From contig NZ_JAKQYM010000005.1 in assembly GCF_022662535.1 (NCBI RefSeq), positions 1 through 64,000 of the forward strand: a stretch of DNA of 64,000 bases, written 5' to 3'. Positions 9,153 to 17,147 of the stretch are shown here, piece by piece. The notes below the pieces were generated by a model, which saw nothing but the letters and a program-made list of their open reading frames with translations, was not told the origin of the DNA and made no database searches. This stretch comes from Polaribacter marinus. GTDB taxonomy: Bacteria > Bacteroidota > Bacteroidia > Flavobacteriales > Flavobacteriaceae. A program made the translations under genes and the position numbers. Position 1 is the stretch's first letter. Every line of letters begins with the position of its first letter.

Positions 9153-10311
9153 TTTCTAAGGCTTGTTTTAAATCTTTAATAATATCATTAACATGTTCTA
9201 ACCCAACAGATATCCGTACCAATCCATTAGTTATTCCTACCTCTAATCTATCTTCTTCAGATAGTCTTCCGTGAGTTGTAGATGATGGATGTGTAACAAT
9301 GGTTCTGGTATCTCCCAAATTAGCAGAAAGTGAGCACATTTTTATTCTGTCTAAAAAAGCTCTTCCTGCATGAACTCCTCCTTTAATTTCAAATGCCACA
9401 ATATTACCTCCTAGTTTCATTTGTCTTTTTGCAGTTTCATATTGTGGGTGCGACTTTAAAAACGGATATTTTACAAATTCCACATTTTCATGTTCTTCTA
9501 AAAACTGAGCTACTTTTAATGCATTTTCACAATGCTTTTCTACTCGAATCGATAAGGTTTCTAAACTTTTTGATAAAACCCATGCATTAAACGGCGACAT
9601 CGCAGGACCGGTATTTCTTGCAAACAAATAAATTTCTCGCATTAAATCTTTATTCCCAACGGTTACACCACCTAAAACACGCCCTTGTCCGTCAATTAAT
9701 TTTGTTGCAGAATGCACTACTAAATCTGCTCCAAATTTAATGGGTTGCTGTATATAAGGAGTCGCAAAGCAATTATCTACAATAAAAATAAGCTTATGTT
9801 TTTTGGCAATTTTACCCATCAACTCTAAATCTAAAATATCTACTGCCGGATTTGTTGGTGTTTCTATATATAAAATTTTCGTGTTTTCTTTAATTAAGCT
9901 TTCTACCAAATCAACCTCATCAACTTTAAAATAAGAAGTTTCAATATTCCATTTTGGTAAAAACTTGGTAAACATACTATGTGTAGAACCAAAAACCGAA
10001 CGACAAGAAACCACATGATCACCAGCATTTAACAACGCTGCAAATGTTGAAAAGATGGCAGCCATTCCTGTTGCAAATGCATAACCGGATTCGGCACCTT
10101 CCATAGCCACAATTTTATCTACAAATTCGGTAGTATTTGGGTTTGTAAATCTACTATATAAGTTACGCTCTTTTTCTTCTGCGAAGGATGAACGCATATC
10201 TTCTGCATCGTCAAAAACAAAACTTGATGTTAAATATAAAGGTGTAGAATGTTCTGCAAACTGTGTTCTTTCTGTTTGATTTCTAATGGCTTGTGTTTCG
10301 AAATGATTCAT
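9145..10311 (-). CDS. metZ: Trans-sulfuration family PLP enzyme, O-succinylhomoserine sulfhydrylase-like
   Basis: A 388-residue Cys/Met-metabolism PLP enzyme. The PLP lysine is Lys204 in HSATKLIDGQG, and YSRFTNPNT, GDHVVSCRSVFGST and the C-terminal SVGLEHVNDI are family motifs. It most resembles MetZ, which adds sulfide to activated homoserine to give homocysteine. Cystathionine gamma-synthase or gamma-lyase activity cannot be excluded from sequence alone. It is a paralogue of metY in the same operon. Because the acyltransferase here is MetX-like, its real substrate may be O-acetylhomoserine. Confidence 0.85.
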   Translation of the reverse strand: MNHFETQAIRNQTERTQFAEHSTPLYLTSSFVFDDAEDMRSSFAEEKERNLYSRFTNPNTTEFVDKIVAMEGAESGYAFATGMAAIFSTFAALLNAGDHVVSCRSVFGSTHSMFTKFLPKWNIETSYFKVDEVDLVESLIKENTKILYIETPTNPAVDILDLELMGKIAKKHKLIFIVDNCFATPYIQQPIKFGADLVVHSATKLIDGQGRVLGGVTVGNKDLMREIYLFARNTGPAMSPFNAWVLSKSLETLSIRVEKHCENALKVAQFLEEHENVEFVKYPFLKSHPQYETAKRQMKLGGNIVAFEIKGGVHAGRAFLDRIKMCSLSANLGDTRTIVTHPSSTTHGRLSEEDRLEVGITNGLVRISVGLEHVNDIIKDLKQALENV

Positions 10312-10329
10312 CTTTTTTCTTTAGTAGAA

Positions 10330-10405
10330 CTCAAAGGTTTTGAAAATCTTTGAGGTCTTTATTCAGTGAGATACTGAAACAAGTTCAGTATGACACTTCG
10401 TGTCA
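10330..10405. repeat. REP-like element: three consecutive hairpins
   Basis: The spacer between the fusion gene and the metZ-type gene holds three perfect inverted repeats in a row: CTCAAAG/CTTTGAG (10330-10354), ATACTGAA/TTCAGTAT (10371-10391) and TGACAC-TTC-GTGTCA (10391-10405). The last contains the TGA stop of the fusion gene. From memory, the middle unit is very like a dispersed palindrome common in Flavobacteria. It may protect mRNA ends or tune the ratio of gene products inside the operon. That role is inference. Confidence 0.55.
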
Positions 10406-13400
10406 ATTATTATGTTTTGCTAATCGTAAAATATCTCCAAAAACACCTCTTGCCGTAACTTTAGAACCTGCTCCCGCCCCCTGAATAACAATAGGTTGGT
10501 TGCCATAAGATTCTGTATAAATTTCAAAAATGGCATCCGATCCTTTTAAAGAACCTAACGGAGAACTTTGAGGTACAGACACTAATTTTACTTCCAAGTT
10601 TCCTTTTTCTTGAAATAAATCTCCAGATAAATCACCTATATATCTTAGTACGTGATCTTCTTTTTGAGCATCTTTTTTTTGTTGAAATTCCACATTTAAT
10701 TTTTCTAAATTAGACAAGAATTCAGCTGAAGAAATAGTTCTTAATTCTTCGGGAATTAAATTTTCTATGACAACATCTTCAAACTCATTTTCCAAATCTA
10801 ATTCCCTTGCAAGAATTAATAATTTTCTTGCAACATCATTTCCACATAAATCTTCTCTGGGATCTGGTTCTGTAAATCCTTTATAAATTGCCTCTTGTAA
10901 TGTTTCTGAAAAAGAAACTTCCTCTGCCGAAAAACGGTTAAATAAATAACTTAAACTACCTGAAAAAACACCTCTTATTTTTGTAATATTTTCACCCGAC
11001 TCATGCAATAATCTAATCGTATCTATCACAGGTAAACCTGCTCCTACATTGGTTTCGTATAAATATTGTTTTTTATGTTCTTTTAATTTAATTCTTAGTT
11101 TTTTGTAAAATGCATACGAAACTGTATTGGCAATTTTATTAGATGAAACTAAATCGAAACCTGCTTCTACAAGTGGAATATAATTATTAATAAAAGAGGC
11201 GTTTGCAGTATTATCTACCGCAATTAAATTTTCTAAATGATGTGTTTTAGCAAATTGAACCACCGCTTCTATTTGATTGCTCTCCACTTTATTGTTTTGT
11301 AAATTTTCTTCCCAATTTTTAGTTACACCATCTTTTACCAATAATAATTTAGATGAGTTCGCAACGGCAAAAATGTTTAACTGAATTTTCCTTCTTTCTA
11401 GAATAGATTTCGCATTTTCTAAAATTTGGTTAATTAACGTTCCTCCAACTAAACCTTTGCCAAAAACAGCAATATTTACTTTCTTAGAAATTCCAAAAAC
11501 TTGTCCATGAATAACATTTACAGCTTTATGTAATTGTTCTTTTTTTACTACTAAACTTATATTCTTTCCAGAGATTGTGTTATTAAATAAAAGAGGTACT
11601 ATTTGATTTTTAATTAATGCGTTATAAGGAAGGTGAAATTCGCTTAAATCTTGACCAATAATAGAAATCACAGAAACATTATTGAGAATAGATATTTGAT
11701 TTACATCTTGAGAATAAAAATCGTTTTCAAACTCTCTTTCTAAAGCCAAAACCGCTTCTGAGGCTCTATCTTTATTAATAATTAAACCAATTCCTCTTTC
11801 AGAAGATCCTTGAGACACAATGCTAACACTTATATCTCTATCACTTAAGGTTTTAAAAATTCTAGCATCAACACCTACTTTACCTAACAAACCTCTACCT
11901 TCAAAATTCACCAAAGACACATTGTTTAAAGTAGAAATAGATTTAATCCCTTTTTCACTAGGCTTAGCAGTAATTAAAGTTCCTTTATCTTCTTTGTTAA
12001 ATGTATTTAAAATACGAAGTTTTATATTTTTCTCTAATAAAGGAATAATAGTTTTAGCATGTAAAATAGTTGCTCCAAAGTTTGCCAACTCATTTGCCTC
12101 AGAAAAAGAAAGTTGTTCTATTTTTTTAGCATCAGTAACCAATTCTGGATTTGCTGTATAAATTCCATTTACATGCGTGTAATTTTGCAACTCTTCTGCA
12201 TCTAAATAATTTGCCAATAAAGAAGCCGTATAATTACTTCCATTTCTACCTAAAGTGGTGGTTTCATTTTTTTTGTTTGATGCTATAAAACCTGTAACAA
12301 CCTGTACTGTTTGGCCGTTAAACTTATTGAAATAGTTAACAACATTTTCTTTTGAAAGATTGGTTATTGGTTGGGCATTTCCAAAGTTTTCATCGGTAAC
12401 AATTAACCTTCTAGCATCTGTAGCGTGTGCTTTTATATTGTTTTCTTGTAATAAATATGTTATTAATTTTGCCGATAACAACTCTCCTTGCGCTAAAACT
12501 TCATCTTTAATTTTCTTACTATAATCACCTAAAAGAGAAACTCCTTCGAAGAGGGTATCTAATTTAGAAAATTCATCAGAAAAATCTACTTTATTATTGG
12601 GTTCTAATTGATATTTTTTTAAACTATCTAATAACTCTTTATATGACTCTTTTTTAACTGCTTTCTTTAAAATAGTTTCTAGAACATCGGTTGTATTTCC
12701 TCTTGCAGAAGCAACCACTGTAATAAGTTCTCCTTTATTAACTTTATTTGTAATTAACGCTATCGCATTTTGCAAACCTTTACCATTGGCCAAAGATTTT
12801 CCTCCAAACTTCACTACTTTCATCTTTTCTATTTTAGAATCCTCATTAAAAATAGGCTCTATAATTTTTTGCAATTGTTTGTATTCTATTAAAAAAGCAT
12901 CATGACCATGTGCCGAATTAATTTCATTATAAGTAACATTTTCTTTTGTAAATGCTAATTTTTTATGAGTTTCTCTATTTTCTTCAGCAGTAAAGAACAA
13001 ATCAGAATCAACTCCTATGATGTATATATTTGCTTCAATTTCATCTAAAATATCAAGCGGAAATTTTCCTCCTTTTGTAACATCAATAGTTCTTAATAAC
13101 TGATTCATTAACTTATAAGATGACAGTTGGTAACGTTCTTGCAACTTTTTCCCATGATGCAATAACCAACTCTCTACATTAAAGAGTTCTTGACTTTCAT
13201 TTTTTGATCTATGAAATCGTTCTTTAAAAGATTCTGGAGTTCTATAACAGAGCATTGCATGCATACGTGCATCATGTACAGGATTGCTAGAATTTACTAA
13301 AAACTGTTCTTGAATTTGACAATTGGCAATTAACCAATCTGTAGATTTCCAATCGGTGGCAACAGGTATAAAGTTTTGAGTTAATTTTTTATGTAACACC

Positions 13401-13807
13401 ACCATTTCCCATGCTATTCCACCACCTAGAGAACCACCTATTAATGCAAATAACTGATTCACGTTTAATTCTTTTAATCCTAATAAAAATAACTTAGCAA
13501 TATCTCTAGCTATAAAACTTTTATAATCTTCAATTACAAAACCGTCAAATCCATTTCCCGGAATATTAAAAGCTAAAATGGTATACTTATTTGTGTCTAT
13601 TGCTTTTTTATCTCCAATTAAATCTTTCCACCATCCTTTTTCTCCACAAACCTCAGAATTACCCGTTAATGCATGGTTTACCAAAACCACAGGAGCTGTA
13701 CCCAATTCTTTTCCAAACAATTGATAACTTAATTGAATGTTTTTAAATTGAGTACCACTTTCTGTAGTAAAACTAAGAATATTTATATGTAACAAGTTAT
13801 TATCCAA
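10403..13807 (-). CDS. Triple fusion: MetX-like acyltransferase, aspartate kinase, homoserine dehydrogenase
   Basis: One 1134-residue reading frame with three enzymes. Residues 1-325 are an alpha/beta hydrolase of the homoserine O-acetyltransferase type, with nucleophile Ser126 in GGSLGGG, acid Asp269 in VDSD and His302 in AHGHDAF, so the triad looks complete. Residues 330-770 are an aspartate kinase (KFGGKS, then paired ACT domains from about 630). Residues 776-1134 are homoserine dehydrogenase (Rossmann motif VFGKGLVGGT, later GVFSGSLSYLF). The kinase-dehydrogenase half corresponds to ThrA/MetL. The protein joins the entry step from aspartate, homoserine formation and homoserine acylation; aspartate-semialdehyde dehydrogenase is absent. 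It follows metY by 9 bases in the SAM-I operon, which suits a methionine-specific isozyme. Confidence 0.9.
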   Translation of the reverse strand: MDNNLLHINILSFTTESGTQFKNIQLSYQLFGKELGTAPVVLVNHALTGNSEVCGEKGWWKDLIGDKKAIDTNKYTILAFNIPGNGFDGFVIEDYKSFIARDIAKLFLLGLKELNVNQLFALIGGSLGGGIAWEMVVLHKKLTQNFIPVATDWKSTDWLIANCQIQEQFLVNSSNPVHDARMHAMLCYRTPESFKERFHRSKNESQELFNVESWLLHHGKKLQERYQLSSYKLMNQLLRTIDVTKGGKFPLDILDEIEANIYIIGVDSDLFFTAEENRETHKKLAFTKENVTYNEINSAHGHDAFLIEYKQLQKIIEPIFNEDSKIEKMKVVKFGGKSLANGKGLQNAIALITNKVNKGELITVVASARGNTTDVLETILKKAVKKESYKELLDSLKKYQLEPNNKVDFSDEFSKLDTLFEGVSLLGDYSKKIKDEVLAQGELLSAKLITYLLQENNIKAHATDARRLIVTDENFGNAQPITNLSKENVVNYFNKFNGQTVQVVTGFIASNKKNETTTLGRNGSNYTASLLANYLDAEELQNYTHVNGIYTANPELVTDAKKIEQLSFSEANELANFGATILHAKTIIPLLEKNIKLRILNTFNKEDKGTLITAKPSEKGIKSISTLNNVSLVNFEGRGLLGKVGVDARIFKTLSDRDISVSIVSQGSSERGIGLIINKDRASEAVLALEREFENDFYSQDVNQISILNNVSVISIIGQDLSEFHLPYNALIKNQIVPLLFNNTISGKNISLVVKKEQLHKAVNVIHGQVFGISKKVNIAVFGKGLVGGTLINQILENAKSILERRKIQLNIFAVANSSKLLLVKDGVTKNWEENLQNNKVESNQIEAVVQFAKTHHLENLIAVDNTANASFINNYIPLVEAGFDLVSSNKIANTVSYAFYKKLRIKLKEHKKQYLYETNVGAGLPVIDTIRLLHESGENITKIRGVFSGSLSYLFNRFSAEEVSFSETLQEAIYKGFTEPDPREDLCGNDVARKLLILARELDLENEFEDVVIENLIPEELRTISSAEFLSNLEKLNVEFQQKKDAQKEDHVLRYIGDLSGDLFQEKGNLEVKLVSVPQSSPLGSLKGSDAIFEIYTESYGNQPIVIQGAGAGSKVTARGVFGDILRLAKHNN

Positions 13808-13816
13808 ATCAATAAA

Positions 13817-15109
13817 TTAAGCGAGAACTTCTTTAGGTATTTTTGCAAAAGCTATTTTTAAATCAACTTTTAAATCTTCTAGATCTTCTATACCGACAGA
13901 CAGTCTAATTAAGTCTTGGGTAACACCAGCACTTGCTTGTGCTGCTTCATCTAATTGTTGATGTGTTGTGCTTGCAGGATGAATAATTAATGATTTTGTA
14001 TCGCCAATATTTGCTAATAAAGAGAAAACTTTTGTTTCGTTTGAAATAGTTTTAGCGGCCTCAAAGCCTCCTTTTGCACCAAAAGTAACCAATCCACTTT
14101 GACCGTTTGGTAGATATTTATCGGCTAAAGATTTGTATTTGCTACTTTCTAAACCAGGGTAGTTTACCCAAGTAACTTCCTCTTGTTTTTCCAACCATTT
14201 TGCTAATGCCAATGCATTTTCTGAGTGTTGTTTAATTCTTACAGACAATGTTTCTAAACCTTGAATGATATTAAATGCATTGGTAGGACTTAAAGCTCCA
14301 CCAAAATCACGCAATCCTTCTAAAATTAATTTGAAAGTAAAAGATGCTGCACCTAACGTTTCGTAGTACTTTAGCCCATGATACCCTGCAGATGGTTCTG
14401 TAAACTCAGGAAACTTTCCGTTTGCCCAATTAAAAGTTCCGGCATCAATAATAGCTCCCCCCAAAGAAGTTCCTTGTCCGCCAATGTATTTTGTTAAAGA
14501 ATGAATAACAATATCTGCCCCATGTTTGATTGGGTTTAATAAAGCTGGAGTTGCTACTGTATTATCTACAATAAAAGGAACTTCTGCTGCTTTAGAATGT
14601 ACCGCAATTGCCTCTAAATCTAACACATCTAACTTCGGATTCCCTAAAGATTCTACAAAAAAGGCTCTGGTATTTTCTTGAACCGCTTCTGCAAAATTAT
14701 CTGGATTTGATGCATCTACAAAGGTTGTTGTAATTCCAAATCTTGGTAAGGTAACACTTAATAAATTGTAGGTACCACCATACAAACTACTTGATGCAAC
14801 AATATGATCCCCCGCTTTTAAAAGCGTTAATAGTCCTGTAGAAATTGCCGAAGTTCCAGAAGCAAAAACAACTGCTCCAACACCCCCTTCTACAGCAGCC
14901 AAACGATCTTGTAAAATTTGATTTGTAGGATTATTTAATCGTGTATAAATAAACCCTAATTCTTTTAGCGAAAAAAGATTTGCAGCATGGTCTGCATCAT
15001 TAAAAACATAAGATGTTGTTTGATAAATAGGAACAGCTCTTGTACCCCCATTTGTTGTAACATCATGTCCTGCGTGCAACGCGTTAGTTGCTAATTTTTG
15101 TGTACTCAT
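13817..15109 (-). CDS. metY: O-acetylhomoserine sulfhydrylase
   Basis: A 430-residue PLP enzyme of the O-acetylhomoserine aminocarboxypropyltransferase type, longer than the metZ-type paralogue as usual for MetY. The PLP lysine is Lys207 in [11 protein letters not shown]. Family motifs include the start [16 protein letters not shown] and [10 protein letters not shown]. It makes homocysteine directly from O-acetylhomoserine and sulfide. It is the first gene of the methionine operon, about 125 bases behind the SAM-I riboswitch, so it should be made only when SAM is low. Confidence 0.94.
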   Translation of the reverse strand: MSTQKLATNALHAGHDVTTNGGTRAVPIYQTTSYVFNDADHAANLFSLKELGFIYTRLNNPTNQILQDRLAAVEGGVGAVVFASGTSAISTGLLTLLKAGDHIVASSSLYGGTYNLLSVTLPRFGITTTFVDASNPDNFAEAVQENTRAFFVESLGNPKLDVLDLEAIAVHSKAAEVPFIVDNTVATPALLNPIKHGADIVIHSLTKYIGGQGTSLGGAIIDAGTFNWANGKFPEFTEPSAGYHGLKYYETLGAASFTFKLILEGLRDFGGALSPTNAFNIIQGLETLSVRIKQHSENALALAKWLEKQEEVTWVNYPGLESSKYKSLADKYLPNGQSGLVTFGAKGGFEAAKTISNETKVFSLLANIGDTKSLIIHPASTTHQQLDEAAQASAGVTQDLIRLSVGIEDLEDLKVDLKIAFAKIPKEVLA

Positions 15110-15235
15110 TTTTCTATTTTTTTTGAGTTAATAAATAATTAAACCAAAAGTCGAATGCATCAATTTTGTTGATGTACTTACTAGAAAAATGTTATTAAGA
15201 ATTATACAACTACACGGATGTGTAATTGCTTTTGG

Positions 15236-15356
15236 GTTATCTATCCAATTTCTGATAAATGAATCTGAAATTAAGTAGAATTTAGCACCTTCTTTTCCTC
15301 ACGAAAAGGGTTGCTAAGGCTTCAAAGGGTCTAATCCCTCCACCTTTCTTGATAAC
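15236..15356 (-). promoter_or_regulatory. SAM-I (S-box) riboswitch leading the methionine operon
   Basis: The minus strand carries the SAM-I core in order: ATCAAGAAAGGTGGAGGGA, ACCCTTTGAAGCC, TTAGCAACC, a variable hairpin and AGGTGCTAAATTC. Helix P1 closes as GTTATC (15351-15356) with GATAAC (15236-15241). It precedes metY and the whole leftward operon. No strong terminator with a T run is visible between the aptamer and metY, so the expression platform may act on translation or be a weak terminator. Confidence 0.93.
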
Positions 15357-15386
15357 ATTTCAATAAGTTATTGAACTTTGTGAGTG

Positions 15387-15418
15387 CAAATATATGTTCA
15401 GAAAAATTTAATAAACAA
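15387..15418 (-). promoter_or_regulatory. Promoter of the methionine operon
   Basis: Minus-strand TTG, 21 bases, TATATTTG, close to the Bacteroidota consensus. Transcription would start near 15380, about 25 bases before the riboswitch P1 helix. Confidence 0.65.
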
Positions 15419-15574
15419 GTAAAAAAGCATTTATTTTTAAATAATTATATATATCTCATTTTTGAAGATGTATTTATTAGAATCATTAAAATTTGAACTC
15501 GACAACTATATTTTATCTGATGATACTATAAACAAATATTATTGCAATAAATTCTGTTATTTGAATTTTAAATG

Positions 15575-15582
15575 TAACTTTG
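15575..15582 (+). promoter_or_regulatory. -7 element of the metK promoter
   Basis: TAACTTTG is an exact TAnnTTTG. The predicted start of transcription, near 15588, falls just before the first helix of the metK leader RNA at 15595. The -33 box is poor, which lowers confidence. Confidence 0.55.
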
Positions 15583-15594
15583 CAGCAGAATTTA

Positions 15595-15668
15595 AGAGGA
15601 AAAATTTGAACTGATTGCAACCTCTGAAGCTGATTATATTGGCTGAAACAAAAAATGCTAAAGCAGTA
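15595..15668 (+). promoter_or_regulatory. SAM-II-like (possibly long-loop or SAM-V) riboswitch upstream of metK
   Basis: The leader of metK forms a short P1, AGAGG (15595-15599) with CCTCT (15621-15625). The enclosed loop AAAAATTTGAACTGATTGCAA closely resembles the SAM-II L1 loop as I remember it. The 3' segment GCTAAAGCAGT (15657-15667) has the conserved GCTAAA, and its CAGT can pair with ACTG in the loop to make the expected pseudoknot. An extra small stem (AGC...GGCT, 15628-15643) sits in the linker, as in long-loop variants. SAM-V shares this core, so the subclass is uncertain. The aptamer ends about 70 bases before the metK ATG. Confidence 0.7.
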
Positions 15669-15737
15669 ATTTTCTACTACTTTTAGCGACCAACGCAATC
15701 TCTTTTCATTTTTCATTAATTATAAAAGAAGATTTAT

Positions 15738-16994
15738 ATGTCATATTTATTTACCTCAGAAAGTGTTTCTGAAGGACACCCAGATAAGGTTGCAGATCAA
15801 ATTTCTGATGCTTTAATCGATAATTTTTTAGCTTTTGACCCAACATCTAAAGTAGCTTGTGAAACTTTAGTTACTACAGGACAAGTTGTTTTGGCAGGAG
15901 AAGTGAAATCTACCACTTATTTAGATGTTCAACAAATTGCTAGAGATGTAATTAACAAGATTGGTTACACTAAAAGTGAGTATATGTTTGATGGTAATTC
16001 GTGTGGAGTTTTCTCTGCAATACACGAGCAGTCTCCAGATATCAACCAAGGTGTTGTAAGAGCAAATCCAGAAGATCAAGGTGCAGGAGATCAAGGTATG
16101 ATGTTTGGTTATGCTACAGACGAAACCGAAAACTACATGCCTTTGGCTTTAGAATTATCGCACAGGTTATTGATTGAATTAGCTGAATTGCGTAGAGAGA
16201 ACAAGGACATCACTTATTTACGACCAGATGCAAAATCTCAAGTAACTATTGAGTATTCTGATGATAATGTACCCCAAAGAATTGATGCCATTGTAATTTC
16301 TACACAACATGATGATTTTGATGAAGATGACGATGTAATGTTGGCCAAAATTAAAAAAGATATTGTTGAAATTTTAATTCCGAGAGTAGTTGCTAAATTG
16401 CCGGCTCATATTCAAGCATTATTTACAGATCAAATTACTTATCACATCAACCCAACAGGAACCTTTGTTATTGGAGGACCTCACGGAGACACAGGATTAA
16501 CAGGACGTAAGATTATTGTAGATACTTACGGAGGAAAAGGAGCCCATGGTGGTGGTGCTTTTTCTGGAAAAGATCCTTCTAAAGTAGATCGATCTGGAGC
16601 TTATGCAACAAGACATATTGCGAAGAATTTAGTTGCCGCTGGTTTGTGTAAAGAAGTTTTGGTACAAGTATCATACGCTATTGGTGTTGCAAAACCAACA
16701 AGCATTAATGTAGATACCTACGGAACCTCTACTGTAAATTTAACAGATGGAGAAATTAGTAAAATCGTAGAAACTATTTTTGATATGCGTCCGTATTTTA
16801 TAGAAAAACGTTTAAAACTAAGAACACCTATTTATTCGGAAACTGCAGCTTATGGACACATGGGAAGAACTCCAGAAGTTAAAACAGTTACGTTTTCAAA
16901 TCCAATGGGAGAAACTGTTTCTCAAGAAGTAGAAACATTTACTTGGGAGAAGTTAGACTATATAGATGCTGTTAAAAAAGCATTTCAATTATAA
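15738..16994 (+). CDS. metK: S-adenosylmethionine synthetase
   Basis: A 418-residue SAM synthetase that makes S-adenosylmethionine from methionine and ATP in the cytosol. The methionine/ATP motif GHPDK is at 13-17, and later signatures are [15 protein letters not shown] and [19 protein letters not shown]. The start ATGTCATATTT gives the usual N-terminus [15 protein letters not shown]. It is transcribed alone, divergently from the methionine operon, behind a SAM-II-like leader and before a strong terminator, so both the producer of SAM and the methionine supply route appear to sense SAM. Confidence 0.98.
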   Translation: MSYLFTSESVSEGHPDKVADQISDALIDNFLAFDPTSKVACETLVTTGQVVLAGEVKSTTYLDVQQIARDVINKIGYTKSEYMFDGNSCGVFSAIHEQSPDINQGVVRANPEDQGAGDQGMMFGYATDETENYMPLALELSHRLLIELAELRRENKDITYLRPDAKSQVTIEYSDDNVPQRIDAIVISTQHDDFDEDDDVMLAKIKKDIVEILIPRVVAKLPAHIQALFTDQITYHINPTGTFVIGGPHGDTGLTGRKIIVDTYGGKGAHGGGAFSGKDPSKVDRSGAYATRHIAKNLVAAGLCKEVLVQVSYAIGVAKPTSINVDTYGTSTVNLTDGEISKIVETIFDMRPYFIEKRLKLRTPIYSETAAYGHMGRTPEVKTVTFSNPMGETVSQEVETFTWEKLDYIDAVKKAFQL

Positions 16995-17024
16995 TTTCTT
17001 TTAACTCAAAAATACTTTATCAAA

Positions 17025-17054
17025 ACCTTCAGAGATCTTTCTGAAGGTTTTTTT
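17025..17054 (+). terminator. Terminator of metK
   Basis: Hairpin AACCTTCAG/CTGAAGGTT with an eight-base loop, followed by TTTTTT. Confidence 0.85.
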
Positions 17055-17147
17055 ATACGCTTATTACAGCGCTTTCCTTTAACAAATATTTAAGAAAACG
17101 TCTTTTAATGTTTACGTAACTTCGAGCACAATTAAAATCAAACATTT

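Noticed and set aside
11820..12161. Plus-strand open frame of 113 codons inside the fusion gene
   Set aside because: It is fully antisense to the aspartate kinase region, which has clear conserved motifs, so it is a shadow frame.
15513..15716. Minus-strand open frame of 67 codons opposite the metK leader
   Set aside because: It is antisense to the riboswitch and promoter of metK, is Cys/Phe-rich low-complexity sequence and has no family likeness. The structured leader explains the region better.
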